A stretch of 64,000 nt of DNA from Photobacterium marinum. GTDB lineage: Bacteria; Pseudomonadota; Gammaproteobacteria; Enterobacterales; Vibrionaceae. Shown piece by piece: positions 1 to 9,853 of this stretch. Both the position numbers and the translations under genes were made by a program. The stretch is taken from NCBI RefSeq assembly GCF_000331515.1, contig NZ_AMZO01000006.1, positions 62,001 through 126,000 on the forward strand, given 5' to 3'. The first letter of the stretch is position 1. Each line of letters starts with the position of its first letter. The notes beneath the pieces are model-generated. The model did no database searches, was not told the origin of the DNA, and was given only the letters and a program-made list of their open reading frames with translations.

Positions 1-150
1 AATTATGATTTATCGCAAAGCGGGCTGAGCCACGAAGCGATGATCAATGCCATTTGCAGCGGCGATCCTGAACTGGCAAGCCGGGAAGCAAAAGCCAACA
101 TCACGCCGTTTACCCAGCTTTGCTCCACGCTAAAGCAGGACGAGAACTAA
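1..150 (+). CDS. 3' end of a gene, probable GntR/FCD-type transcriptional regulator (partial)
   Basis: The last 49 codons of a gene that begins before the window; the open frame runs from base 1 to a TAA at 148-150. The visible peptide has the look of the last helices of an FCD ligand-binding domain from the FadR subfamily of GntR regulators: a His-Glu-Ala pair, then an Ala-Ile-x-x-Gly-Asp-Pro-Glu-x-Ala stretch, the usual end of that domain. The DNA-binding part is not visible, so the family call rests on a short match only. A strong hairpin terminator follows about 40 bases later. Confidence 0.5.
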   Translation, partial: NYDLSQSGLSHEAMINAICSGDPELASREAKANITPFTQLCSTLKQDEN

Positions 151-191
151 TTTGAACCAATTCTGAGTTAATGACTGGTTCGCTCAAAGTT

Positions 192-221
192 AAAAGGACA
201 AGCTTCGGAGCTTGTCCTTTT
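192..221. terminator. bidirectional intrinsic terminator
   Basis: A perfect 13-bp stem (192-204 with 209-221) closes a TCGG loop, with A-rich and T-rich flanks on the two sides. It can end both the upstream + strand gene and the BCCT transporter gene that arrives on the - strand. Confidence 0.9.
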
Positions 222-258
222 TGTATATGGCTATAATTTTCTCAATATCGACAGTTAT

Positions 259-2178
259 TTATTTTGCCATCTCAACCGATGCATTCTCTTCAAGCCGTTG
301 CTTTTCACGCATCAATTCATCAAATTCGATACGGGCCTGCTGCGCAGCTTCAGACACCTGCAGTTTATGCTCCCGTGCGGCAATAGCTTCATCAGTTAAT
401 TGCTTGATTTCATTGATCTGTTCCTGAGGGGCATCACCAAGCTCCATTCCGGTTTCACCGCGCGCTAATGCCTCGGCCCGGATCGCTTTCTTAAGCTGCC
501 ATACGGCATTGAGCTTTTCTCGCTCTTTGTCGGCGGCTGCAATCGCTTCATCTTTTAAACGCTCAAATCTTGCCATTGCCACTCCTTCACGGGACCAGGG
601 ATCAACATCCGGAAATTCCTCGATATTAATAACCGGATCTTCATATCCCTCCTGATGGGATAAATCGAGAGTCGCGGCTTTCACACCTGATATCATCAGC
701 ATTACAGCAATAACCAAGAGCGGCAGACCGCCGACAATGGCTGCTGTTTGCAATGTTGCCAGCCCTCCCATGAACATTAATACCGATGGCATAAACGAGA
801 GGGTAATTGCCCAGAACAGACGATTCCAGCGCAACGGATCTTCCGTCACATTATTCTGCACAACTGAAGCCAAAATGAATGAGATCGAATCAAACGTAGT
901 TGCTGTAAATATGATGCACAAAATGGTGAAGACGGCAATAACCATAGTGCTCATTGGCAACTGCTCAAGAATCGAAAAGATCGCAACTGTTGCCCCTTGC
1001 TTATTCAGAATCGAAATCACATCAAGCTGACCAGACAACTGAAGTGACAAACCAAAGTTCCCCAGAATCATAAAGTAGAGCGCACATCCCAATGACCCAA
1101 AGAAAATGGAACCAGACACCATCTGCCGGATAGTACGACCACGCGAGATACGAGCAACGAACAACCCCATGCTTGGAGCAAACACCAGCCACCATGCCCA
1201 ATAGAAGATCGTCCAGTCTTGAGGGAAGTGTGTATCCTCAAAAGTGCCATAGCCGCCGAACGGCTCTGCCCATGTCGCCATCACAAAGAAATTCGACAAC
1301 ATTCGTCCAATGGAATCCAAACCGGTTTCCAGCATAAACAGTGTAGGGCCTGCCAATAAAATAAAGGCAAGCAGAGCCAGAGCCCCCCAGAAATTAATGT
1401 TGCTCAGTACCTTGATGCCCTCATCCATGCCTTTGTAGGAAGAATAGGCAAACAAAATGGTACAAAGCAGTAACACGCCAATTTGGGTAACTGTCGTTGA
1501 CGGAATGCCAAACAAGTAGCTGATGCCTTCGTTGATAAGCGGAGCAGCCAGACCCAATGTTGTTGCTGCCCCACCAAGCAGACCAAAAATAAACAAAACA
1601 TCAATAAATTTGCCCAGTCTGCCGTGGCTACGGGCCTCACCAATCACAGGCATCAGTGCCGACGACACTTTCAATACCGGCTGTTTACGAACATAAAAGA
1701 AATACGCGATAGGCAGCGCAGGGATCAAGTAAATTGACCAAGCCACCGGTCCCCAGTGAAAAATACCGTAAGTGGCAGCCCAACGGATTGCTTCTTCACT
1801 TCCGGCCTCTAACTGGAATGGCGGATTTTGATAATAGTACGCCCACTCAATAGTACCCCAGTACAGAATACTGGCTCCGATACCGCCACAAAACAGCATG
1901 GCAGCCCATGAAGCCGTCGCAAACTCAGGTTTCTCATCAGTATCTCCTAGCTTGATCTGGCCGATGTCACTAAAAATGATATAAACCATGAAAAAGAACG
2001 CGGCAATACCGAGCACCAAATACAGAAAACCGAGTTTGTCGGTCATAAAGGTTTTCGCACTGTCTATCCATCTGGCCCCTTCTTCTGGCCAAAAGATCAG
2101 AGGAAAAATAACGGAAAATAACAAACCGAGAGCCCCAAAAAAAGTGGACTTATCGATAAGTTCGAAGTGTTTTTTCAT
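259..2178 (-). CDS. BCCT-family transporter (betaine/carnitine/choline type)
   Basis: A 639-residue inner-membrane secondary transporter of the betaine-choline-carnitine family, which moves quaternary ammonium or related compatible solutes. About twelve hydrophobic segments are visible up to residue ~510. The family signature around TM8 is present as Tyr-Trp-Ala-Trp-Trp followed by an Arg-Ile-Ser-Arg-Gly-Arg-Thr-Ile-Arg loop. An early Gly-Ile-Gly-x-Ser-x-Leu-Tyr-Trp-Gly stretch resembles CaiT more than BetP, so carnitine-like or betaine-like substrates are possible; the exact substrate cannot be read from sequence. The C-terminal ~120 residues form a charged Glu/Lys/Ala-rich cytoplasmic tail with coiled-coil character, longer than in CaiT and of the kind that senses osmotic state in BetP/BetT. 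It stands alone, with its own terminator. Confidence 0.88.
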   Translation of the reverse strand: MKKHFELIDKSTFFGALGLLFSVIFPLIFWPEEGARWIDSAKTFMTDKLGFLYLVLGIAAFFFMVYIIFSDIGQIKLGDTDEKPEFATASWAAMLFCGGIGASILYWGTIEWAYYYQNPPFQLEAGSEEAIRWAATYGIFHWGPVAWSIYLIPALPIAYFFYVRKQPVLKVSSALMPVIGEARSHGRLGKFIDVLFIFGLLGGAATTLGLAAPLINEGISYLFGIPSTTVTQIGVLLLCTILFAYSSYKGMDEGIKVLSNINFWGALALLAFILLAGPTLFMLETGLDSIGRMLSNFFVMATWAEPFGGYGTFEDTHFPQDWTIFYWAWWLVFAPSMGLFVARISRGRTIRQMVSGSIFFGSLGCALYFMILGNFGLSLQLSGQLDVISILNKQGATVAIFSILEQLPMSTMVIAVFTILCIIFTATTFDSISFILASVVQNNVTEDPLRWNRLFWAITLSFMPSVLMFMGGLATLQTAAIVGGLPLLVIAVMLMISGVKAATLDLSHQEGYEDPVINIEEFPDVDPWSREGVAMARFERLKDEAIAAADKEREKLNAVWQLKKAIRAEALARGETGMELGDAPQEQINEIKQLTDEAIAAREHKLQVSEAAQQARIEFDELMREKQRLEENASVEMAK

Positions 2179-2288
2179 CCCTTTGTTCTCTGAAATATAA
2201 GTATTGTTCAGAGATTCTTATGCGAATAACCCATCACTTCAATTCACGCTTTCGATGGTATTGAGGAGTAAATTTTATAGATAAAAAA

Positions 2289-2308
2289 GGCCTGCGCAGA
2301 AGCAGGCC
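2289..2308 (-). terminator. terminator of the pyruvate formate-lyase gene
   Basis: A 7-bp GC-rich stem (2289-2295 with 2302-2308) is followed on the - strand by six T residues, 60 bases past the stop codon of the gene. Confidence 0.85.
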
Positions 2309-2368
2309 CAAAGGTAGGTAGAATAATAAATAAGTTTAAGTTTCGTATCGGCAGAATTAAGCTGACAG

Positions 2369-4666
2369 CTACATTTTCTCAGTAAATGTACGGGTAATCA
2401 CATCTTGTTGCTGCTCTTTGGTAAGAGAGTTAAAGCGAACTGCATAACCTGATACTCGGATCGTTAACTGCGGGTATTTTTCAGGATGCTCAACCGCATC
2501 AAGCAGCATTTCTCTGTTCATAACATTAACGTTCAGGTGCTGACCACCTTCCACATTAATACCGTTTTCACCTGCTTCATGATGGAAATAACCATCCATC
2601 AACGCAGCAAGGTTTTGCTTCTGAGTATCTTTATCCTTACCCAACGCATTTGGTACGATTGAGAAAGTATAAGAAATACCATCTTTCGCATAAGCAAACG
2701 GCAGTTTCGAAACCGATGTCAGTGACGCAACTGCACCGTTCTGATCACGGCCGTGCATTGGGTTTGCACCAGGCCCGAACGGCATACCTGCCCGACGACC
2801 ATCTGGCGTGTTACCTGTTTTTTTGCCGTACACAACATTCGAGGTGATGGTCAAAACAGACTGAGTGGGTGTCGCGTCACGGTAGGTATGCATCTTCTGG
2901 ATCTTTTTCATAAAACGCTCCACAAGATCACATGCAATATCGTCGACGCGGGCATCATTATTACCGAATTTCGGATAATCGCCCTCAATTTCAAAATCAA
3001 TCGCCAGACCATCTTCATCACGAATAGGCTTCACTTGCGCAAACTTAATCGCCGCCAGTGAATCAGCAACAACAGACAGTCCCGCAATACCGCAAGCCAT
3101 AGTGCGGTAAACGTCACGATCCATCAGTGCCATCAGAGAAGCTTCATAGCTATAGCGATCATGAGAGTAATGGATAATGTTCAATGCAGTCACATACTGA
3201 GTCGCAAGCCAGTCCAGAACTTCATCAAAGCGCGGCATCAGGCGGTCAAAATCCAAAACTTCATCGGCAACTGGTGCTTGCTTCGGCCCGACCTGAATTT
3301 TCAGTTTTTCATCAACACCACCATTGATTGTGTAAAGCAGAGCCTTGGCCAAGTTGGCACGCGCACCAAAGAACTGCATGTGCTTACCAACTACCTGAGG
3401 ACTGACACAACAAGCAATCGCATAGTCATCATTGTTGAAATCAGGGCGCATCAAGTCATCATTTTCATACTGAACCGATGATGTATCGATAGACACTTTA
3501 GCCGCATATTTCTTAAATGCTTCTGGCAATTGTTCCGACCAGAGAATTGTCATATTTGGCTCTGGTGCCGGACCCATGTTATCCAGTGTGTGCAGGTAAC
3601 GGAATGTTGTTTTAGTAACCAGAGTACGACCATCAACTCCCATACCAGCCATAGCTTCAGTCGCCCAGATAGGATCGCCGGAGAATAGTGAATCGTACTC
3701 AGGAGTACGCAGGAACCGAACCATGCGCAGCTTCATAATGAAATGGTCGATCAGCTCTTGAGCTTGAGTTTCGGTTATCTCGCCATTAGCCAAATCTCGC
3801 TCAATATATACATCAAGGAAAGTTGAGGTACGGCCAAGCGACATTGCCGCACCATTCTGTGATTTCACAGCAGCAAGGTAACCGAAATAGGTAAACTGAA
3901 TGGCTTCTTTAGCTGTACGTGCCGGGCCAGACATATCAATGCCATACTTCAGACCCATAGTACGGATATCTTCCAGTGCCTGGATCTGATCCGTCAGCTC
4001 TTCTCGCAAGCGAAGTGTTTTTTCCAGATCATGGCCTTGTTCCAAGAAAGCCTGTGTTGATTTGAGCTTCTCTTGTTTATCTGCTTTAAGAAAATCGATA
4101 CCGTAAAGAGCCAGACGGCGGTAGTCGCCGATAATTCGCCCACGGCCATAAGCATCAGGCAAACCGGTGATGATGCCGGATCTGCGGCAAGCCAAAATAT
4201 CTTTGGTGTAGAGATCAAAACATACTTGATTATGGGTCTTACGATATTCAGTGAAGGTTTTTTCTACCTCTGGTTCTAATTCACGCCCGTATACTTCACA
4301 TGATTTTTTCACCATCCGAATACCACCATTGGCAATAATAGCGCGCTTTAGTGGTTTATCCGTTTGCAGGCCAACTATTGTTTCCAGCTCTTTATTGATA
4401 TAGCCAGCATCATGAGAAATGATGGTTGAAGGCATGGCTGTATCAAAATCAACAGGTGCGTGGGTGCGGCTTTCTTCTTTGATCCCTTCTAAGACATTAT
4501 TCCAAAGTGTTGTCGTCGCTTCAGTGGCTTCAGCAAGAAATGATTCGTCACCTTCATAAGGCGTGTAGTTGGCTTGAATGAAGTCCCGAGTTTTAACTTC
4601 TGTTTGCCAATCTCCTGCTGTAAAGCCTTCCCAGGCCTGAAGCATTTGAGTTGTTGGAATTGTCAT
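2369..4666 (-). CDS. pflB: pyruvate formate-lyase (formate acetyltransferase)
   Basis: A cytoplasmic glycyl-radical enzyme converting pyruvate and CoA to acetyl-CoA and formate under anoxia. It aligns end to end with E. coli PflB/TdcE (765 against 760 residues). The Cys-Cys pair of the active site sits in Ile-Ala-Cys-Cys-Val-Ser-Pro near residues 418-419, and the radical glycine in Arg-Val-Ser-Gly-Tyr-Ala-Val-Arg near residue 739. A five-residue insertion near the C-terminus (Gly-Glu-Asn-Gly-Ile region) explains the extra length. The start has a GAGG ribosome site six bases upstream. No activating enzyme (PflA) or formate transporter is adjacent, so the activase must come from elsewhere. It could be a TdcE-like copy acting on 2-ketobutyrate. 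An acetate kinase lies 36 kb away in the same window. Confidence 0.95.
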   Translation of the reverse strand: MTIPTTQMLQAWEGFTAGDWQTEVKTRDFIQANYTPYEGDESFLAEATEATTTLWNNVLEGIKEESRTHAPVDFDTAMPSTIISHDAGYINKELETIVGLQTDKPLKRAIIANGGIRMVKKSCEVYGRELEPEVEKTFTEYRKTHNQVCFDLYTKDILACRRSGIITGLPDAYGRGRIIGDYRRLALYGIDFLKADKQEKLKSTQAFLEQGHDLEKTLRLREELTDQIQALEDIRTMGLKYGIDMSGPARTAKEAIQFTYFGYLAAVKSQNGAAMSLGRTSTFLDVYIERDLANGEITETQAQELIDHFIMKLRMVRFLRTPEYDSLFSGDPIWATEAMAGMGVDGRTLVTKTTFRYLHTLDNMGPAPEPNMTILWSEQLPEAFKKYAAKVSIDTSSVQYENDDLMRPDFNNDDYAIACCVSPQVVGKHMQFFGARANLAKALLYTINGGVDEKLKIQVGPKQAPVADEVLDFDRLMPRFDEVLDWLATQYVTALNIIHYSHDRYSYEASLMALMDRDVYRTMACGIAGLSVVADSLAAIKFAQVKPIRDEDGLAIDFEIEGDYPKFGNNDARVDDIACDLVERFMKKIQKMHTYRDATPTQSVLTITSNVVYGKKTGNTPDGRRAGMPFGPGANPMHGRDQNGAVASLTSVSKLPFAYAKDGISYTFSIVPNALGKDKDTQKQNLAALMDGYFHHEAGENGINVEGGQHLNVNVMNREMLLDAVEHPEKYPQLTIRVSGYAVRFNSLTKEQQQDVITRTFTEKM

Positions 4667-5071
4667 TTAACACCTCATTAATAAGAGTTATATCTATAAT
4701 CATCTACTAAAAATAAAAAATTAAGATAGCGTCATCCCTTATATTTAATAATGTATTTCTTGATAAGTTAAATACTTACATTTGCCTGTGATTCAATTAA
4801 TACAATAAACAACAAATATGAGCATATAATTTATCATCATCAAAAAACAAACATTATAAAAAGACCAGGCAAGTGGTTAATTAAAGAGATCGCGTTTAAT
4901 TTCGCTATCATTTTGGGTTGGCAAAATAATATGAAAAATAGATTAATGAGTAAAATGAATGGTTTTCATTTTTTCTATGCATGAAATGCATAAGCCATCA
5001 AATATTATTTATTATCATTGAGTTAAACTTATGGCCCGGCCCATTAGAGAACAATCAACATCCTTATTGAC
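4667..5071. other. AT-rich upstream region of pfl; possible ArcA box
   Basis: A 405-base non-coding stretch between pfl and the 37-codon gene. The only regulatory match I would mention is GGTTAATTAA at 4875-4884, nine of ten positions of the ArcA consensus, about 210 bases before the pfl start. A TTGAT half-site at 4760-4764 lacks the other half of an FNR box. Control of pfl by ArcA and FNR is known in enteric bacteria; here it is an inference from one weak match. Confidence 0.3.
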
Positions 5072-5185
5072 TCATCCAAACAACACCACCAGCATCAAAA
5101 TGGCTACTGCAAGCACAACAATGCCTTTTACCAGCACGCTCATGTTTTTGCTACCGCCGACTGGCGCCTGATTACAACACCCCAT
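5072..5185 (-). CDS. 37-residue single-span membrane protein
   Basis: A short open frame of 38 codons read on the - strand: Met-Gly-Cys-Cys-Asn-Gln-Ala-Pro start, a short Gly/Ser/Lys linker, then one hydrophobic helix of about 18 residues rich in Val, Leu and Ile, ending Phe-Gly and TGA. An AGGAAG ribosome site lies six bases before the ATG. The neighbouring Cys-Cys near the N-terminus could bind metal, be lipidated, or form disulfides; none of this is shown. It stands alone between pfl and the amidohydrolase. I do not recognise a family. The good ribosome site and clean one-helix design support a real gene. Confidence 0.6.
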   Translation of the reverse strand: MGCCNQAPVGGSKNMSVLVKGIVVLAVAILMLVVLFG

Positions 5186-5478
5186 TTTCACTTCCTGTTA
5201 TCACTCTCTTTTATCGAGCCTAAAGCTTCCGGTCAGGGGAAGGTCAACACACATCTTCTCGCTTTCAAGATTCGGTTCAAGGTTAAAACCTTTGTCTCGA
5301 AATAGCAGCATTGCCCTATTGGCGTCGCTACAACAGGTGTACTAAGTTGATTATTAGTAATAAATAAAATCCGTATCCATATGAATTTTAAGGATATAGA
5401 TTCACAGACATGAATGTCGAATAACATATCAACTCTTCTACCATTCAATAGTATCAATAATTAATAAGGCACTGAGCA

Positions 5479-6819
5479 ATGATGAAGGTCGTGAAAACGC
5501 TGGCGATTACACTGGCAATACTAATCAGTCAACAAAGCTTCGCCGTTGAAAAAGAAACAAAGCAAATATTATTCAAAGACGTCAACGTATTTGACGGTAC
5601 AAATGAGAAGCTTCTTCAAGGTATAAATGTCCTTATAGAAGACAACATGATCACAGCCGTTGGCCAAGAAACAGATGTCAGCAAAGATGCATTAATAATA
5701 AACGGCAACGGTATGACTTTAATACCCGGGTTAATTGATATGCACGCGCATTTCTGCATTCAGGAAGGGATGCTGGTTGGTCGTGACGATTACGATCAAA
5801 TGGCAATGGGGGCTCGGGCACACAAATCCATGATGCAATACCTTGACCAGGGATTTACTACAGCCAGAGATGCAGGTTGTAACATTCTGGGTATCGCGAA
5901 GGCCATCAACAATGGTTTGTTAGAAGGCCCTAGGCTGTTCCCCTCTGGCGGTTTTCTCAGTCAAACCGGCGGACATGCCGATACAGGCAGTTTTAATGAT
6001 ATACCGGGAAGGGTTGATGATCTTGAACGTCACGGTTTTGGCTATATTGTCGATGGTGTAACCGAATCACGCAGAGCCGCACGTCAGAACCTGCGTGCCG
6101 GAGCAACTCAAATAAAGATCATGGCTGGTGGTGGTGTTGCCAGTGAATTTGACCCAATCCACATGACACAGCTTTCACTGGATGAAATGAAAACAATAGT
6201 AGAAGTGGCTGAAGACTACGGTACATACGTCATGGCTCACGCCTACCATGATCGCTCAGTGAATCGTGCAATTGATGCCGGAGTTAAAGTCATCGAGCAT
6301 AACTTCCTGGTCTCCGAAGACACAATTAAACGGATGAAAGAAGAAGGCGTCGCCCTTTCAGCTCAGGCCGTTATGTCACTGGAAGCTTTTGCCGAACCGG
6401 AAAAAATCACCTTCTTTAGTCCGATGCAGAAAGCCAAAGCCGCATTAGTTAATAAAGGGGCGAAGCAAATGTTTGGATGGGCAAGAGAACAGCAGTTATT
6501 AATTGTGACCGGTGGTGACATGTTTGGCCCGTCTTATAACACCCGGCAAGCGGATAACATGGTCTGGATGTCAAAAGTCGGTTTTACCCCTTATGAAATC
6601 ATGAAGATGGGAACGTCCAACGCAGCAGAAGTACTTAGCTGGTCAGGTGAAATGAACCCTTACAAATACGGAAAACTGGGGGTAATTGAACCCGGTGCGT
6701 ATGCAGATGTTGTGCTTATTGACGGAAACCCGCTACAAGACATCACCATTCTTAACGATTACAAAGATAAATTTAAAGTGATCATCAAAGACGGAAGTAT
6801 TCATAAGAATTCCCTCTAG
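5479..6819 (+). CDS. secreted metal-dependent amidohydrolase (prolidase/imidazolonepropionase-like)
   Basis: A 446-residue periplasmic hydrolase of the amidohydrolase superfamily. An N-terminal signal peptide (hydrophobic residues 7-22, Ser-Phe-Ala cleavage) is followed by a TIM-barrel enzyme. Visible metal ligands are the Asp-Met-His-Ala-His of strand 1, a lysine in Ile-Lys-Ile-Met-Ala-Gly-Gly (candidate carboxylated bridge), His in Met-Ala-His-Ala-Tyr, His in Ile-Glu-His-Asn and an Asp in Thr-Gly-Gly-Asp-Met. This pattern fits the family annotated as Xaa-Pro dipeptidases and related carboxypeptidases, which act on small peptides or N-acyl amino acids; the true substrate is unknown. The next gene, 60 bases downstream on the same strand, is an outer-membrane porin, so the pair may import and process one class of compound. 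Confidence 0.85.
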   Translation: MMKVVKTLAITLAILISQQSFAVEKETKQILFKDVNVFDGTNEKLLQGINVLIEDNMITAVGQETDVSKDALIINGNGMTLIPGLIDMHAHFCIQEGMLVGRDDYDQMAMGARAHKSMMQYLDQGFTTARDAGCNILGIAKAINNGLLEGPRLFPSGGFLSQTGGHADTGSFNDIPGRVDDLERHGFGYIVDGVTESRRAARQNLRAGATQIKIMAGGGVASEFDPIHMTQLSLDEMKTIVEVAEDYGTYVMAHAYHDRSVNRAIDAGVKVIEHNFLVSEDTIKRMKEEGVALSAQAVMSLEAFAEPEKITFFSPMQKAKAALVNKGAKQMFGWAREQQLLIVTGGDMFGPSYNTRQADNMVWMSKVGFTPYEIMKMGTSNAAEVLSWSGEMNPYKYGKLGVIEPGAYADVVLIDGNPLQDITILNDYKDKFKVIIKDGSIHKNSL

Positions 6820-6828
6820 CCAATAGCA

Positions 6829-6859
6829 TCGCGGGCCCACTAATTTAGTGGTTCCGCGA
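6829..6859 (+). other. strong intercistronic hairpin between amidohydrolase and porin genes
   Basis: A 31-base near-perfect inverted repeat: two six-base paired segments (6829-6834 with 6854-6859; 6837-6842 with 6846-6851) split by a 2-base internal loop and closed by a 3-base loop. No T run follows, so it is not a standard terminator. It may protect or process the mRNA, or lower expression of the porin. The porin ribosome site begins about 12 bases later. Confidence 0.6.
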
Positions 6860-6879
6860 CGTTAAGATAAGGAAGAACT

Positions 6880-8070
6880 ATGGGTTTCTTCAAACATCAG
6901 ATAATTGCTTCCTACTGTTGTATTTCTCTTTGCTTCTTTTCAGCTTCTTATGCAAAGGAAGCAAACTTTGGCGGCCCCGGTGCTGTAGAAAACCGCATCA
7001 GCTCTGACAATGCTGACAGAACTGAACCTCTAAAAGAAAGCTTGGCAGCTAAAGGTGTTGATATTGCTTTTGATTACTCTTCGGTAGGTGTAGCCGCAAG
7101 CAACGCGCTTCAAGGTTCAGACAAACAAGCGGCAAGCGGTATGTTACGTTTCTACGGTTCCTGGTTGGCTTACAACCGAAACGAAAACAATATAGGGGCT
7201 TTAGTCTGGAAGGTTGAACACAGACACAGCTATACAGACTCTTCAGTTAAAAACTTTGAGTTCGGAACCGGAGGCCTGGGCCTGATAGCACCACCGTTCA
7301 GTGACGAAAAAGGCAGACTCACGAATCTTTACTGGCGACAAAAGCTAAGTGAAGGTAAGGGAACTTTAATTGCCGGATTTATGGATGTTACCGATTATGT
7401 TGACGTCTATGCCGCAGCAAGCCCATGGACAGGTTTTATGAACCTTGCGTTCAGTACCGGTACTAACACCATAGCGCTTCCGAATGACGCAACCTTTGGC
7501 CTAGCTTTAGGACATATGCTGACTGAAAACTTCTTCATGATCGCAGGCATCAGCGACATAGAAGCAGACCCGACCGAACCATTTAAAAGTGCAGACAACT
7601 TTTTCAGCAAATCTCACTATTTTAAGAGTATCGAATTTGGCTGGACATCCTCTCAGGAACAAATCTACTCAGACAATATACACCTGACTTTATGGGATTC
7701 AGATCAGAGTGACTTCCTCAACCAGGCTGAAGACAAGGGCTTCAATATTTCTGTTTCAAAGATGATGGGCCGTTGGATGCCTTTTTTACGTTACGGCTAT
7801 GCACATGAAGGTAGTTTATTAGGTATTACGGAATCACTCAGCACAGGTTTTTCTTATTACGGCTTAGGAGCAGCCGATAATAACTTCGGCTTTGCCGTCA
7901 ACTGGGCTGATACGGGTAGCAATCAATATACATTTGAAATGTTTTACCTGATGAAGTTAACGCCTTACTTTGAACTGACACCTGACATCCAGTTAATTCA
8001 GGAGCCCGCACTAAACCCGGACGAAAATCAAATCTGGATTGCAGGATTACGGGCTAGGCTACTTTGGTAA
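6880..8070 (+). CDS. OprB-like carbohydrate porin
   Basis: A 396-residue outer-membrane protein. A signal peptide covers about residues 1-25 (ending Ala-Ser-Tyr-Ala). The mature chain alternates short polar and aromatic beta strands and finishes in Arg-Leu-Leu-Trp, an aromatic C-terminal residue as expected of a beta barrel. The last ~40 residues match the end of OprB-family porins: Thr-Pro-Asp-Ile-Gln-Leu-Ile-Gln, a Pro-rich turn, then a Gly-Leu-Arg-Ala-Arg strand. OprB proteins pass sugars or other small uncharged solutes; here the cargo is unknown and may be the substrate of the preceding periplasmic hydrolase. An AAGGAAG ribosome site precedes the ATG. It ends in a strong terminator. Confidence 0.8.
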   Translation: MGFFKHQIIASYCCISLCFFSASYAKEANFGGPGAVENRISSDNADRTEPLKESLAAKGVDIAFDYSSVGVAASNALQGSDKQAASGMLRFYGSWLAYNRNENNIGALVWKVEHRHSYTDSSVKNFEFGTGGLGLIAPPFSDEKGRLTNLYWRQKLSEGKGTLIAGFMDVTDYVDVYAAASPWTGFMNLAFSTGTNTIALPNDATFGLALGHMLTENFFMIAGISDIEADPTEPFKSADNFFSKSHYFKSIEFGWTSSQEQIYSDNIHLTLWDSDQSDFLNQAEDKGFNISVSKMMGRWMPFLRYGYAHEGSLLGITESLSTGFSYYGLGAADNNFGFAVNWADTGSNQYTFEMFYLMKLTPYFELTPDIQLIQEPALNPDENQIWIAGLRARLLW

Positions 8071-8092
8071 CCGGCAAAGAGCCGAACCACAA

Positions 8093-8122
8093 AAAAGCTG
8101 AACTCAATGAAGTTCAGCTTTT
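8093..8122. terminator. bidirectional terminator between porin and SgrR-family gene
   Basis: A 12-bp stem (8093-8104 with 8111-8122) has a six-base loop and A/T runs on both sides. It serves the porin gene on + and the convergent regulator gene on -. Confidence 0.9.
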
Positions 8123-8140
8123 TGTTATCCCGTGTTAGCC

Positions 8141-9841
8141 TCAATCATCAAACCAGATCTTCTTCAACGTCAGAACCCCCATGTTGTCGACTTCAACCCC
8201 CTGAAGAGTGTCAGAGAAATCATAACTAGAAAACTCTCGCCACAGAGGGACAAAAGCACACTGCTGAACCATCCAGTCCTCACAACGGTAAAGCTTGTGG
8301 AGAAAATCATCGCTGCTTTCGCTGGATAAGATTGTGAAATCAATGAACTCCAACAGATTTTGCCGCTGACTTTCGGTCAGACATAGTTTAAAAGTGGCGC
8401 TGGATATCAGCCAGCTGTAATAACAGAAGGCCAAATCATCATTGAAGACATAACCGCGAATAATCACATCAATATTTTCAAACGGCGGGGAAAAGCGTTC
8501 CTTACGATGTGCTTTCTCCAACAACTCAAATTCCACACCTAATGACGACAGGTAGGAAAAAAGCATCTCGCTGGCCTTCGGATTACAAGCTTCAACCCAT
8601 ACCCTGATCTTACGCTTCGGTGGGCACATTTCAGTTTGAAACAAATGGAAGCCATTGGCTTGATGGCACTCAAGCAGCGTATCGGCAATAGGCAGAGAAT
8701 CCGAATTTAACTCTCGCACAAACTGCCTGGCATGATGAGCTATCCAGGTCCTCTCCGGCAGACTCAATCCATTAGGACTATCAATAAATTCCAGAACTTC
8801 ACAACCGGCTTTAAGCTGTTTACCGGTGTCGTTTCCCACATCAACCTTATGCTGGATAATGTGGCTTTGGATTAAGCCCTCCTCCACCGAATCACTGGTC
8901 CAGAACTCGGCCTTTTCTATCAAACCCGGCATTCCGAAGTACTGATGGTTTTTGGTCAACGTCCAGTGCCAGTTATCAACCGAGCCAAACTTATACGGGC
9001 CTGTGCCAGAAGGCAGCTCAGCTTTGTCAAAAGGATGAAAAATTGCACTGTGATTTTCAGCCAGCACATGCAGGATAATCGGATGCGGGTGAGAAAGGCT
9101 CAGTACCACCCAATTGCCCTGAGTCCTGATATCAGTGATATGACGGTAGAGTAACCGGTACGGATTATCCGTTGTCTGTCGCAACCTAATAGTTTCTGCA
9201 ACATGCTGCGGTGTCAGTAAGTCTCCGTTATGGAAAAACACATCAGGTCGGAGCCTCAGCCACAGCTCATGATCACGAAACTCATAATGATGAACCAAGC
9301 TTGATAGCAGCTTTTTACTCACCTTGTCATAAACAAACAAGGTGTCATAGACAGCATTGATATAAAGCCGTGAAGATGAACTGTATGTCCAGAGTGGATG
9401 GCATTTCGGAAATTCATAAGGAACAAGCGTCACCAGTACGTTCTGTTGTTTCAGTGAGTCCTGTGCTTCATTCAGCCACTCTGGCAAACGGGAGTGAAAC
9501 TGCTCGGTGAAATCAAAGTGCTCAGCATAGCGTAACGCTTCGCTAAGCTCGCCTTTGCGACAATAAGACTCAAGGCATTGCAGCAACGCCTGCTCAAAAC
9601 TGAGCTTCAGTGTTAACTCGGATTTATTGCCCCGCCCGCGCCCGGCTTTCCACTCCAACCATCCAATCGCCATCAGGGTTTTCACCAGCTTAGCTATATT
9701 GCGATCCGAACAATTAAGCTGAAAGGCAAGGCTCGCCACATCCGTTTTGCTTGCCTGACCAAGGGGATAGTGGTCACACAGCTGCTTCAACCTTTGCAGA
9801 TGGACAAGGCTGATAAAAGATGAACTCTTTTTTTCTAACAT
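8141..9841 (-). CDS. SgrR-family transcriptional regulator with solute-binding domain
   Basis: A 566-residue protein. The N-terminal ~110 residues form an SgrR_N winged-helix DNA-binding domain (helix-turn-helix around residues 35-65, ending in an Arg-Gly-Arg-Gly wing). From ~160 onward it carries a domain like the periplasmic oligopeptide-binding proteins (SBP_bac_5), with the typical Leu-x-Leu-Arg-x-Asp-Val-x-Phe-x-x-Gly-Asp segment. With no signal peptide it is cytoplasmic. In E. coli SgrR senses sugar-phosphate stress and activates the divergent sgrS RNA; most family members have no known ligand. Here the divergent neighbour, 68 bases away, is a 53-codon membrane protein gene, and the spacer holds a 10-bp inverted repeat that could be its operator. 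Confidence 0.88.
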   Translation of the reverse strand: MLEKKSSSFISLVHLQRLKQLCDHYPLGQASKTDVASLAFQLNCSDRNIAKLVKTLMAIGWLEWKAGRGRGNKSELTLKLSFEQALLQCLESYCRKGELSEALRYAEHFDFTEQFHSRLPEWLNEAQDSLKQQNVLVTLVPYEFPKCHPLWTYSSSSRLYINAVYDTLFVYDKVSKKLLSSLVHHYEFRDHELWLRLRPDVFFHNGDLLTPQHVAETIRLRQTTDNPYRLLYRHITDIRTQGNWVVLSLSHPHPIILHVLAENHSAIFHPFDKAELPSGTGPYKFGSVDNWHWTLTKNHQYFGMPGLIEKAEFWTSDSVEEGLIQSHIIQHKVDVGNDTGKQLKAGCEVLEFIDSPNGLSLPERTWIAHHARQFVRELNSDSLPIADTLLECHQANGFHLFQTEMCPPKRKIRVWVEACNPKASEMLFSYLSSLGVEFELLEKAHRKERFSPPFENIDVIIRGYVFNDDLAFCYYSWLISSATFKLCLTESQRQNLLEFIDFTILSSESSDDFLHKLYRCEDWMVQQCAFVPLWREFSSYDFSDTLQGVEVDNMGVLTLKKIWFDD

Positions 9842-9853
9842 GTCATTCTTACT

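Noticed and set aside
4741..4800. A TTGAT half-site considered as an FNR box for pfl.
   Set aside because: The second half does not match ATCAA at the required spacing.
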